DNA of 64,000 bases from Acidiluteibacter sp963716125 (GTDB lineage: Bacteria > Bacteroidota > Bacteroidia > Flavobacteriales_E > Vicingaceae), in NCBI GenBank assembly GCA_963716125.1, contig OY970294.1, positions 992,001 to 1,056,000 of the forward strand, read 5' to 3'. Positions 37,029 to 45,376 of the stretch are shown piece after piece. Position numbers and translations under genes: made by a program. The notes under the pieces were generated by a model, which saw only the letters and a program-made list of their open reading frames with translations, searched no databases and was not told the DNA's origin. Position 1 is the first letter of the stretch. Each line of letters begins with the position of its first letter.

Positions 37029-37662
37029 ATGGCATTAATGATTTTCTTCCTACAACCGAACAAATAGGACAATTTTCCATCTTGTGCGATCGAGCAGGAC
37101 AATATTCTCTACCGAAGAAAATAATTTGCAAATGTAATTTGTTCCATAATTCTTTAGGAAATAGTCGTTTGCAATCTTTTTCGGTTTGCGTCACATTTTT
37201 TCCATTGGTCAAATTCCATCGGTATATTAATCTGTGTATATGTGTATCCACCGGAAAAGCAGGTATACCAAAAGCTTGAGACATCACCACTGAGGCAGTT
37301 TTATGACCCACACCAGGTAGCGCTTCTAACTCTTCAAACGTTTCTGGAACTTCCCCATGGTGCTGATTGATAATAATTTTTGATAATTCGGAGATGGCCT
37401 TAGATTTTTGCGGTGATAAACCGCAAGGACGAATAATAGCTTTGATATCTTCCACTTTTTGTTGCGCCATATCAATGGGATTGTCTGCCAATTGCCATAA
37501 GGCTGGTGTAACTTGATTTACCCGAACATCTGTGCATTGTGCAGAGAGTAAAACTGACACCAAAAGTGTGTAAGTGCTGTGATGATCTAATGGAATAGGA
37601 ACGGTTGGGTAAAGTGTTTCTAACTTATTGATAATAAAATCTACTTTTTCTTGCTTATTCAT
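37027..37662 (-). CDS. nth: Endonuclease III (DNA glycosylase/AP lyase)
   Basis: It removes oxidised pyrimidines in base excision repair and cleaves the AP site. The 211-aa length is standard. The helix-hairpin-helix segment LPGVGHKTA contains the catalytic lysine K121, and the catalytic aspartate is D139 in FPVDTHIHR. The C-terminal iron-sulfur loop is atypical: cysteines are at 188, 198 and 201 (spacing C-x9-C-x2-C) with no fourth cysteine afterwards. The classical pattern is C-x6-C-x2-C-x5-C. The cluster is therefore likely absent or differently bound. It is convergent with the sigma-factor operon and divergent from bcp. Confidence 0.93.
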   Translation of the reverse strand: MNKQEKVDFIINKLETLYPTVPIPLDHHSTYTLLVSVLLSAQCTDVRVNQVTPALWQLADNPIDMAQQKVEDIKAIIRPCGLSPQKSKAISELSKIIINQHHGEVPETFEELEALPGVGHKTASVVMSQAFGIPAFPVDTHIHRLIYRWNLTNGKNVTQTEKDCKRLFPKELWNKLHLQIIFFGREYCPARSHKMENCPICSVVGRKSLMP

Positions 37663-37793
37663 CTCAACAAAAATAATTTTATCCTTTGAACTAAAAAATA
37701 AAAAAGAGTAAAATATTTTGGTGGTATCAAATTAAAAAGTATTTTACTAGTCGTAAAAATGATGATAATATCGTCAATTAAACTACAGTAATA

Positions 37794-38243
37794 ATGGCAA
37801 AATTAAATGTGGGAGATAAAGCTCCTCAGTTTGAAGGAAAAGATCAAAACGGAAATTTAGTAAAACTGTCTGATTTTAAAGGTAGTAAATTGGTTCTTTA
37901 TTTTTATCCTAAAGATATGACGCCTGGTTGTACGAAGCAAGCTTGTAACCTTAAAGAGAATTATGCTGCTTTAAAAAAGGATGGATTTGAGATTTTAGGA
38001 GTTAGTGCAGATGATGTTCAACGACATCAGAAGTTTATTGATAAGTACGATTTGCCCTTTAATTTATTGGCAGACACTGATAAAGAGGTTATAAATTTAT
38101 TTGGTGTTTGGGGGCCAAAAAAGTTTATGGGAAAAGAGTATGATGGAATCAATCGTACTACATTTGTAATTGATGAAAATGGGGTAATAATAAATATAAT
38201 AGATAAAGTAAAAACAGCAAATCATACAGAGCAGATTCTATAA
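37794..38243 (+). CDS. bcp: Thioredoxin-dependent thiol peroxidase (bacterioferritin comigratory protein)
   Basis: A peroxiredoxin of the Bcp/PrxQ family that reduces hydrogen peroxide and organic hydroperoxides in the cytoplasm with thioredoxin. The 149-aa length is typical. The active site is PKDMTPGCTKQAC: peroxidatic C46 with T43 upstream, and resolving C51 five residues later as in Bcp proteins with the Cys pair in one helix. It has no signal peptide. recA follows after 38 bp in the same direction, so the two may share a transcript. Confidence 0.95.
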   Translation: MAKLNVGDKAPQFEGKDQNGNLVKLSDFKGSKLVLYFYPKDMTPGCTKQACNLKENYAALKKDGFEILGVSADDVQRHQKFIDKYDLPFNLLADTDKEVINLFGVWGPKKFMGKEYDGINRTTFVIDENGVIINIIDKVKTANHTEQIL

Positions 38244-38281
38244 TTATTGAATTTGGATGGGATGCAATAAAAAATAATATT

Positions 38282-39310
38282 ATGGCAAAAGCAGAAAAGG
38301 AAAAAACAAAAGAAAATGAAGTTCAGAGTGAAAAGCTTAAAGCATTGCAACTGACAATTGATAAATTAGAAAAGACTTATGGTAAAGGGTCTATTATGAA
38401 ATTGGGCGATAAAGCCATTGAAAATGTTGAGACTATTCCATCGGGTAGTATCTCGTTGGATTTAGCATTGGGAGTTGGTGGTTTTCCAAGAGGTAGAGTG
38501 GTAGAGATATACGGTCCTGAATCTTCGGGTAAGACTACCTTGGCAATACATGCTATTGCAGAAGTGCAAAAACAAGGTGGAATTGCTGCATTTATTGATG
38601 CAGAACACGCATTTGATAAAACTTATGCTGAAAATTTAGGTGTTGACACAGAGAACTTGTTTATTTCTCAGCCTGATAATGGTGAGCAAGCATTAGAAAT
38701 TACTGAAAATTTAATTCGTTCAGGTGCCATTGATTTAATTGTGATTGACTCCGTTGCTGCATTAACTCCAAAAGCTGAAATAGAAGGTGAAATGGGAGAT
38801 TCTAGAATGGGTTTGCAAGCTCGTTTGATGTCTCAAGCTTTGAGAAAATTAACAGGAAGTATTAATAGAACAGGCTGTTGTTGTATATTTATTAACCAAT
38901 TAAGAGAAAAGATTGGTGTAATGTTCGGTAATCCTGAAACTACAACCGGTGGTAATGCCCTTAAGTTTTACTCTTCAGTAAGAATTGATATTAGAAGAAG
39001 TTCTCAAATTAAAAATGGAGACGAAGTAACAGGAAATAGAGTGAAAGTGAAAATTGTTAAGAATAAAATTGCTCCACCATTCCGTAAGGCAGAATTTGAT
39101 ATTATGTATGGAGAAGGAATTTCAAAAGTTGGTGAAATTGTTGACTTAGGTGTTGATTTTGATATTATTAATAAGAGTGGTAGCTGGTTTAGTTATGGAG
39201 AAACTAAATTGGGACAAGGTAGAGATGCTGTTAAAATGTTAATAGCCGATAACCCTGAATTGATGGAAGAATTAGAAACTAAAATCAAAGTAGCGATGCA
39301 AAACGCTTAA
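38282..39310 (+). CDS. recA: Recombinase A
   Basis: RecA forms filaments on single-stranded DNA, catalyses strand exchange and activates the SOS response. The 342-aa protein has the Walker A box GPESSGKT (78-85), the MAW-like segment, the L1 region around EGEMGDSRMGLQARLMSQALR, the L2 region around GVMFGNPETTTGGNALKFY, and the conserved KNKIAPPFRKAEF segment. The C-terminal tail is short and only mildly acidic (ELMEELETKIKVAMQNA). I see no obvious LexA box in the 38-bp upstream gap; bcp readthrough may drive it. RecA is also what would act on the long direct repeats in this window. Confidence 0.98.
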   Translation: MAKAEKEKTKENEVQSEKLKALQLTIDKLEKTYGKGSIMKLGDKAIENVETIPSGSISLDLALGVGGFPRGRVVEIYGPESSGKTTLAIHAIAEVQKQGGIAAFIDAEHAFDKTYAENLGVDTENLFISQPDNGEQALEITENLIRSGAIDLIVIDSVAALTPKAEIEGEMGDSRMGLQARLMSQALRKLTGSINRTGCCCIFINQLREKIGVMFGNPETTTGGNALKFYSSVRIDIRRSSQIKNGDEVTGNRVKVKIVKNKIAPPFRKAEFDIMYGEGISKVGEIVDLGVDFDIINKSGSWFSYGETKLGQGRDAVKMLIADNPELMEELETKIKVAMQNA

Positions 39311-39334
39311 TGAACTACAAAATAGTTAATTTTG

Positions 39335-39384
39335 TGCCCTATCTTAAAAATTATTACTTTGGTTTTAATTTCTGAGATAGGGCA
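39335..39384. repeat. Inverted repeat between recA and the TPR lipoprotein gene
   Basis: Perfect 10-bp arms TGCCCTATCT (39335-39344) and AGATAGGGCA (39375-39384) are separated by 30 bases that contain a near-match to the -7 element (TTACTTTG). There is no U tract directly after, so it may be an operator or mRNA leader structure rather than a plain terminator. Confidence 0.5.
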
Positions 39385-39402
39385 TTTAATTTATAAGAAC
39401 AT

Positions 39403-40471
39403 ATGAAAAGTTATTTTTTTATTTTATTTATTTCAATATCAGTATTGTTTTCTTGTGGTGAACCAACCGAAAAAACAGCTAATGACGTAGAGTCTTTAGA
39501 TTCAATTAATGCAGTTTCCAATATGGAAGATAATTACCTGGAGCAATTGAAAAAGCATCAATCAAAAAATAAAAGCTGATTTAAATAATGCTGAATTGTA
39601 TGCGGAAAGAGCTTCAATTTTTTTAAAGAAAAAAGATTTGCCTTCTGCCTCTGCCGATTTACAAAGAGCATTAGCATTAGATTCAAATAATTATAATGTA
39701 TATATTGTTTTAGGAGACTTGCAGGCGTTTCAAGGCCAATTTGAGCCGACTAAATTCGCATTCTTAAAAGCATTTCAATATGCTAAAACACCAAGAGAAA
39801 AGTCAATTGCATATCAAAAACTGGGAGAGGTGTTTTTTGTGATTCAAGATTATGTATCCGCTATGGAATTTGCCGATAAAGCAGTAAAAGAGGATATGTA
39901 TAATGCAGAAAGTTATTATTTAAAGGGTTTAGTTTTTGGTGCGACGGGGAATGATAAAAATGCAATCAGTTCTTTTCAAACAGCTGTAGAGCAAAACCCA
40001 AAGCTTGAAAAAGCTTATTTGCAATTGGCATTGATTTTTGCTGAATTAGATAGTTCATTAGTAATTGATTATACCAATAATGTTTTATCAATTAATCCAA
40101 ATGATGTCAATGCTTTATATACACAAGCCATGTATCAACAAGAGCATGATTTGTTAAATGAGGCCATGGAAAACTATACCAAAATAATGAAGATTGACCC
40201 GCAAATGCGAGAAGCTCCTTTTAATATGGGCTATATTCATTTGGTACATTTAAAATTGTATAAGGAAGCAAAAAAATATTTTGAACAGGCGATTGAGATT
40301 GATAAAAATTATTATGAAGCTTATTACAATTATGGCTATTGTTTTGAATTGTTAGGAGATATAGGAAATGCCGAAAAAATCTATCAACAAGCCTTAAAAA
40401 TTAAACCTGATTATACAACAGCAGCCCAAGGTCTTAACCGTATAAATGACACTAGAACTATAAATGAATGA
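39403..40471 (+). pseudogene. TPR-repeat lipoprotein gene with a one-base frameshift
   Basis: ATG at 39403 begins a lipoprotein signal peptide with lipobox LFSC (cysteine at residue 18). The frame stops at 39575-39577 after 58 codons. The +1 frame then continues without a stop to 40471 and encodes tandem tetratricopeptide repeats (for example LYAERASIFLKKKDLPSASA, AYYNYGYCFELLGDIGNAEK). Removing one A from the A6 run at 39564-39569 joins the two frames smoothly (...HQSK-IKADLNNAELYAERA), giving a 355-aa TPR lipoprotein. Either this is an inactivating or slippage mutation, or a sequencing error. A TTG at 39596 could start a shorter cytoplasmic product but that loses the export signal. The stop overlaps the next gene's start by 4 bases (ATGA), suggesting translational coupling. 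Confidence 0.82.
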
Positions 40472-42339
40472 ATTACCTATCTGTAGAAGAACTAAGTAAA
40501 AATTTTGGAGACAGGATTTTATTCGATAAAATTTCCTTTGGAGTTGAAAAAGGACAAAAAATTGCCTTAATCGCTAAAAATGGAGCCGGAAAAACGACAT
40601 TTTTAAGATGTTTAATGGGTTTAGAGCCTGTTACTGAAGGAAGAGTAGTCTGGAGAAATGATTTAACCATCGGTTACTTAAGTCAAGATCAAATCTTTGA
40701 TAGCACGCATAGTATTAATGAAGAAATTTTTAAGGCTGATAATGCTTTCATGCAAGCTATTAATTTTTACAATGCGACCATCGAAAATCATGGAGATGCT
40801 GATGAATTGCAAAAAGCTATGGACAGAATGGACAGTCTGCAAGCTTGGGATTATGAAGCTAAAATAAAGCAGATTTTAGGTTCGTTGCAACTGTATGATT
40901 TAGAACAAAGAGTCAATACACTTTCAGGTGGTCAAAAGAAACGTTTGGCATTAGCTAAGGTTTTAATTGAGCAACCCGAGTTTATTATTCTCGATGAGCC
41001 TACTAACCATTTAGATTTAGAAATGATTGAGTGGTTAGAAAATTATTTAGCTACCGAAAATACGACTATATTAATGGTTACTCACGACCGTTATTTTCTG
41101 GAAAGAGTATGTGATTCTATTATTGAAATTGACAACGGTCAATTGTATTCATACAAAGGAAGTTATTCCTATTATATTGAAAAAAAGCAAGAAAGAGAAG
41201 AAATAGAACAAAGTGAAATTGGCAAAGCTAAAAATCTATACAAAAAAGAGTTAGATTGGATGAGAAGAATGCCTCAAGCTAGAGCTACCAAGGCTAAATC
41301 TCGAATTGATGCTTTTTATGAGGTTGAAAAGTCAGCTAAAAAACGAATTAAAAAGGAAGAAGTAAAATTAGAAGTTGTCGGACAAAGAATGGGTGGAAAA
41401 ATTTTAGAATTTCATCATTTAAGGAAAAAGTTTGGCGATAAAAATATAGTTGAAGATTTTAATTATGTTTTTAAAAGAGGAGATAGAGTAGGGATAGTTG
41501 GTCCTAATGGAGTAGGGAAATCTTCATTTATTAAATTAATAACTGGAGAGTTAGAAGCAGATGGTGGAAAGATTGTTCAAGGAGAAACAGTAGTTATAGG
41601 ACATTATGCCCAAGATGGAATGAGCTTGGATGAGGACAAACGAATTATCGATGTAGTAAAAGATATTGCAGAAATAATTCCATTGGCAAAAGGTAGAAAG
41701 ATTACAGCTTCACAATTTTTAGAGCGTTTCTTATTTCCTCCAAAACAACAATATACTTATGTTTCAAAATTGAGTGGTGGAGAAAAACGGAGATTGTATT
41801 TATTGACTGTTTTGATGAGTAACCCCAACTTTTTGATATTGGATGAGCCAACCAATGATTTGGACATTATGACATTAAATGTATTAGAAGACTTTTTAAT
41901 GGAATTTGAAGGTATTGTGATGGTAGTAACTCACGATCGTTTTTTTATGGATAAAATAGTCGATCATCTTTTTGTTTTTAAGGGGAATGGAATTATAAAA
42001 GACTTTAACGGAAAATATACGGATTACAAAGATGCCGCAAAACAAGATGCAAAAGATGCTGCTCAATTAGCTAAAAAACAGCAATCTAAAGTAACTACTC
42101 CTGTAATAGAAAATAAAAAAGAAAAGAAAAAGTTGAGCTTTAACGAACAGAGAGAGTTTGATGGTTTAGAGAAATCTATGGCATTATTAGAATCTAGAAA
42201 ATCAGAGATTAATGAGTTGATGTTAAGCGGAATTTCAGATCCTGAAGAAATTACTCAACTTTCTAAAGAGTTAGCAAAAATTAATGAAGATATTGAAGAA
42301 CAAGAAATGAGATGGCTGGAATTGTCGGAATTAGTTTAA
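40468..42339 (+). CDS. ABC-F family ATPase (Uup-like)
   Basis: Two ABC ATPase domains lie in one 623-aa chain without membrane segments, the ABC-F layout. First domain: Walker A AKNGAGKTT (36-44), signature LSGGQKKRLALA, Walker B LDEPTNHLD, then the basic inter-domain linker with KKELDWMRRMPQARATKAKS. Second domain: GPNGVGKSS, LSGGEKRRLYLL, ILDEPTNDLD. A C-terminal helical extension starting KKKLSFNEQREFDGLE is the kind seen in Uup, which also binds DNA. ABC-F proteins act on ribosomes to rescue or tune translation. The start codon overlaps the preceding TPR gene stop. Confidence 0.95.
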   Translation: MNYLSVEELSKNFGDRILFDKISFGVEKGQKIALIAKNGAGKTTFLRCLMGLEPVTEGRVVWRNDLTIGYLSQDQIFDSTHSINEEIFKADNAFMQAINFYNATIENHGDADELQKAMDRMDSLQAWDYEAKIKQILGSLQLYDLEQRVNTLSGGQKKRLALAKVLIEQPEFIILDEPTNHLDLEMIEWLENYLATENTTILMVTHDRYFLERVCDSIIEIDNGQLYSYKGSYSYYIEKKQEREEIEQSEIGKAKNLYKKELDWMRRMPQARATKAKSRIDAFYEVEKSAKKRIKKEEVKLEVVGQRMGGKILEFHHLRKKFGDKNIVEDFNYVFKRGDRVGIVGPNGVGKSSFIKLITGELEADGGKIVQGETVVIGHYAQDGMSLDEDKRIIDVVKDIAEIIPLAKGRKITASQFLERFLFPPKQQYTYVSKLSGGEKRRLYLLTVLMSNPNFLILDEPTNDLDIMTLNVLEDFLMEFEGIVMVVTHDRFFMDKIVDHLFVFKGNGIIKDFNGKYTDYKDAAKQDAKDAAQLAKKQQSKVTTPVIENKKEKKKLSFNEQREFDGLEKSMALLESRKSEINELMLSGISDPEEITQLSKELAKINEDIEEQEMRWLELSELV

Positions 42340-42364
42340 TTTTTATAAGCGAAGCTTAGAAAGA

Positions 42365-42568
42365 TTAATGTAACAATAATTCAATGTAACAATTAAACAA
42401 TTAATTAGTCTGGCCTGCGCTTGATTAATTCAATGTAACAATGATTCAATGTAACAATGATTCAATGTAACAATGATTCAATGTAACAATTAAACAATTA
42501 ATTAATCTACACTGCGCTTGATTAATTCAATGTAACAATGTAGTAATTAAACAATTAATTAGTCTGCG
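42365..42568. repeat. Short direct-repeat cluster, 16-bp unit ATTCAATGTAACAATG
   Basis: After the ABC-F gene, ATTCAATGTAACAATG or a slight variant recurs at least six times, three or four of them in perfect tandem (about 42427-42490). It is interleaved with AATTAAACAATTAATTA and TGCGCTTGATTA. No reading frame of note is present. The 42340-42807 gap holds this cluster, an inverted repeat and a heptad repeat, and I see no gene in it. Confidence 0.85.
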
Positions 42569-42569
42569 C

Positions 42570-42608
42570 TTTTCTTTATAAATTCTAATGCTGCATTTAT
42601 AAAGAAAA
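42570..42608. repeat. 13-bp perfect inverted repeat
   Basis: Arms TTTTCTTTATAAA (42570-42582) and TTTATAAAGAAAA (42596-42608) flank a 13-base spacer. The stem is all but GC-free, so it is a weak terminator; it could be a protein-binding site or repeat remnant. Confidence 0.55.
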
Positions 42609-42763
42609 TTTAATCATGTTTTTAGCCATTCAGTAAGAGCTTTGTCAAGCTATATTATGAAGTAACACATTGTCAATGATACTTCGAAGTTTGAAACTAG
42701 ATTTTAGTAGTCAAGGAGTTAATAATTAACCAAAACGGTCAACTCTATTTAGGACAGCACAGA

Positions 42764-42823
42764 AATTAACAATTAACAATTAATAATTAACAATTAACCA
42801 TTAATAATTAACCACTAATAATT
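42764..42823. repeat. Heptad repeat AATTAAC/AATTAAT running into the yigZ stop
   Basis: Five exact 7-bp units (AATTAAC or AATTAAT) run from 42764 to 42798, then degenerate copies continue through the yigZ stop codon at 42808-42810. Such short AT repeats can expand by slippage and would alter only the 3' untranslated region and last codons. Confidence 0.75.
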
Positions 42824-43404
42824 ATAACATCATGCAGTGGTTCAAACGCAAGCTTCACCTCTTCTTGCTCAGAAATTTTACATTTAAAAGTTAGTTTGCA
42901 GCTCAATTGAAAATCAGTTTCTATAATTGTCCATCCATATTTTTCAATAGTTCCCATGACATCTCCCATTCTATCGTATTCAAATTTTAAGTGATAATGA
43001 ACTGGAATATATTCTTTTATAATTTTCGTAGCTGATATTGCTTCATTTGCTGCTGTTTTATAGGCAGTTATTAATCCACCAACTCCTAATTTGGTTCCTC
43101 CAAAATAGCGGACTACTGCCACCAAAACATTTGTCAATTCAAAGGAACGGATTTGTCCGAAAATTGGTTGTCCTGCTGAACCTGAAGGTTCTCCATCGTC
43201 ATTAATACGATAAATTTCTAAGTCGGCTCCTAAACGATAAGCATAACATACATGGCGGGCTTGATGATGTGCTGAGGTGATTTCTTCTAATGCCTGTTTT
43301 ACATCTTCTTCCGATTTTACTGGATAAGCATAAGCAATAAATTTACTGCCCTTTTCTTTATAAAGCCCTTCTCCTATTTTTGATATGGTTAAAAAATAAT
43401 CCAT
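42808..43404 (-). CDS. yigZ: YigZ/IMPACT family protein
   Basis: A 198-aa member of the IMPACT/UPF0029 family. Landmarks are KGSKFIAYAYPVKSEEDV near the start, HHQARHVCYAYRLG, DDGEPSGSAGQPI (about 71-83) and VRYFGGTKLGVGGL. A C-terminal alpha/beta domain (about 135-198) resembles the EF-G domain IV/V-like fold of YigZ. Family members bind nucleic acid or ribosome-linked factors; the exact bacterial function is unsettled. Last gene of ribD-eamA-yigZ, its start overlapping the eamA stop by one base. Confidence 0.9.
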   Translation of the reverse strand: MDYFLTISKIGEGLYKEKGSKFIAYAYPVKSEEDVKQALEEITSAHHQARHVCYAYRLGADLEIYRINDDGEPSGSAGQPIFGQIRSFELTNVLVAVVRYFGGTKLGVGGLITAYKTAANEAISATKIIKEYIPVHYHLKFEYDRMGDVMGTIEKYGWTIIETDFQLSCKLTFKCKISEQEEVKLAFEPLHDVIIISG

Positions 43405-44270
43405 TAAATACTATAGGCTATTAATGCAATTGAAAGCAGACAAATAAAAATTCCTAATTGATTGACTTTAGTTAATTTCTCTTTAAATAATAGATATGAT
43501 ACAACTGAAGTTAGTGCCACTACGCCCACATTATTAATAGGGAAGATTACTGAACTCTCCATCTCTTTGTAGGATAATGCTTTAATGATGAAAAAGATAC
43601 TGTAATAATTGATAATTCCCAATATCAGACCACCAAGCAGAGTAGGTAAATTAATTCTGATACTTCTTTTCCATTGAAAAAGTAAAATTACAATTCCCAA
43701 GATAGCAGCTGCACTAAATAAAGTAGGAGTAAATAACTCAATATTCTTTGCAGTTGAGCCTAAATAAAAATGCTGAACATATTTTACCAAACTATCTAAA
43801 AACCCACTTAATAAAAATAAAGAAATGGGCAATAGCCAATAATTTTTACCCATCAATAATTTTTCTTTTTTAGTCGCAAAATATAGGCCAACTAAAGCTA
43901 AGATTATTCCGACTATTTTCAATTCATTCAATTGGTCTTCATAAAGATAAACTCCAAAAAACACAGGGATAATTACTGCCATTTTATTGGAAACAGATGC
44001 CACTGACGCTCCTATTTTTTGAGAAGTAATCGCCATTAAATAAAAGATTCCAATAAAGCAGACTCCTAAAATCAAAGCATAAAAAAACCAATCATTTTCA
44101 TTTATTTTTTGAATTGGATATGATTGTTGACTAATCAAAAAACCAAAAATAGCCGCAACGGTATAATTGATAACAATTGCCGGAAATGTATCTATTTTAA
44201 ATTTTGTAAAAGATTTGAAAATCAAAAATATAAGAGAAGAAAAAAGAATGCTTAAGACTAAATAAATCAT
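43404..44270 (-). CDS. EamA/DMT-family membrane transporter
   Basis: A 288-aa integral membrane protein with about ten hydrophobic helices, starting MIYLVLSILFSSLIFLIF and ending in a hydrophobic segment. It fits the drug/metabolite transporter superfamily: two five-helix halves, each with a conserved loop (VSNKMAVIIPVFFGVYLYEDQL; INNVGVVALTSVVSYLLFKEKL). Substrate unknown. Its start lies 2 bases after the ribD stop, so it is co-transcribed; a riboflavin-linked substrate would be speculation. Confidence 0.88.
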   Translation of the reverse strand: MIYLVLSILFSSLIFLIFKSFTKFKIDTFPAIVINYTVAAIFGFLISQQSYPIQKINENDWFFYALILGVCFIGIFYLMAITSQKIGASVASVSNKMAVIIPVFFGVYLYEDQLNELKIVGIILALVGLYFATKKEKLLMGKNYWLLPISLFLLSGFLDSLVKYVQHFYLGSTAKNIELFTPTLFSAAAILGIVILLFQWKRSIRINLPTLLGGLILGIINYYSIFFIIKALSYKEMESSVIFPINNVGVVALTSVVSYLLFKEKLTKVNQLGIFICLLSIALIAYSI

Positions 44271-44272
44271 TC

Positions 44273-45325
44273 TTAACTATTGAAATAAAAGGATAAAATA
44301 TCGCTATCAACTTTCTGCGTAAGACTGTATTTTTGAAAGATTGTTGGAGCTTTTAGTCCTTTGTTGAATTTCTTTTCTGCTGTAAAAACTCTAGCTTCAT
44401 CCCATAAATCTGTAGTAATAAATTTTTCTAAGGTTTTTTTACCTCCTTCTATAATAATTGATTGGATGTTTTTATCATGTAAAATCTGCACGAGATTTTT
44501 CAATTCATTTTCAAAATCAATTTGAATAAAATTTATATTTTTATTTGTTTTGCTTTCTTTTTCATTGATAATAATAGTTTTAGCCTCATCATTAAAAATA
44601 TTAAAAGTAGCTGTTGATTTTATTTTACTCAAATCCATATTTCTATCTAAAATTATTCGAATAGGGTTTTTGCCTTTCACTTCGCGAGTTGTAAGTGATG
44701 GATTGTCGTTTTTTACCGTATTAAATCCTACTAAAATGGCATCTTCTTCGCTCCGCCATTGATGCACTAATCGTTTAGAGGCTGCAGTAGTAATCCAATA
44801 ATTATCATTGGAATTTATGCTGCGATCAATATCCATAAATCCATCGGCTGTTTGTGCCCACTTTAAAATAATATAAGGTCTTTTTTTCTGATGAAAAGTA
44901 AAAAAACGTCGATTAATAAAAGCTCCCTCATCTTCTAAAACACCTGAAATAACTTCTATTCCATTCTCTTTTAAATATTGAATTCCACTACCATTTACTT
45001 TTGCAAAAGGATCAATGTTGGCAATAACCACCTTTGGAATTTGATGTTTTACAATTAGATGACTACATGGCGGAGTTTTTCCAAAATGATTGCAAGGTTC
45101 TAAGCTTACATAAATAGTTGCCTCTTTTAATTGGCTTTTATTTTTTACAGAATTGATGGCATTTACTTCTGCATGAGCCTCTCCGTATTGCTGATGATAA
45201 CCTTCACCAATTATTTTATCTTTATAAACAATCACAGAACCCACCAATGGATTAGGAGAAGTATTTCCCAATGCTGTTTGAGCTAATTCAAAGCATCTTT
45301 TTATATATTTTTCATGCGATTGCAT
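44273..45325 (-). CDS. ribD: Bifunctional riboflavin biosynthesis deaminase/reductase
   Basis: RibD deaminates the pyrimidine intermediate made from GTP and then reduces its ribosyl side chain with NADPH. The 350-aa length fits the fused form. The N-terminal cytidine deaminase-like domain has the zinc ligands in HAE (51-53) and PCNHFGKTPPC (C78, C87). The C-terminal reductase domain starts near RPYIILKWAQTADG and includes AILVGFNTVKNDNPSLTTR and IIIEGGKKTL. First gene of a three-gene minus-strand operon and divergent from prmC with only 51 bp between them. Confidence 0.96.
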   Translation of the reverse strand: MQSHEKYIKRCFELAQTALGNTSPNPLVGSVIVYKDKIIGEGYHQQYGEAHAEVNAINSVKNKSQLKEATIYVSLEPCNHFGKTPPCSHLIVKHQIPKVVIANIDPFAKVNGSGIQYLKENGIEVISGVLEDEGAFINRRFFTFHQKKRPYIILKWAQTADGFMDIDRSINSNDNYWITTAASKRLVHQWRSEEDAILVGFNTVKNDNPSLTTREVKGKNPIRIILDRNMDLSKIKSTATFNIFNDEAKTIIINEKESKTNKNINFIQIDFENELKNLVQILHDKNIQSIIIEGGKKTLEKFITTDLWDEARVFTAEKKFNKGLKAPTIFQKYSLTQKVDSDILSFYFNS

Positions 45326-45376
45326 ACCGTCAAAAGTAGTTTTTTTATTTACTTTTAAAATCTAAAAATAAGGATT

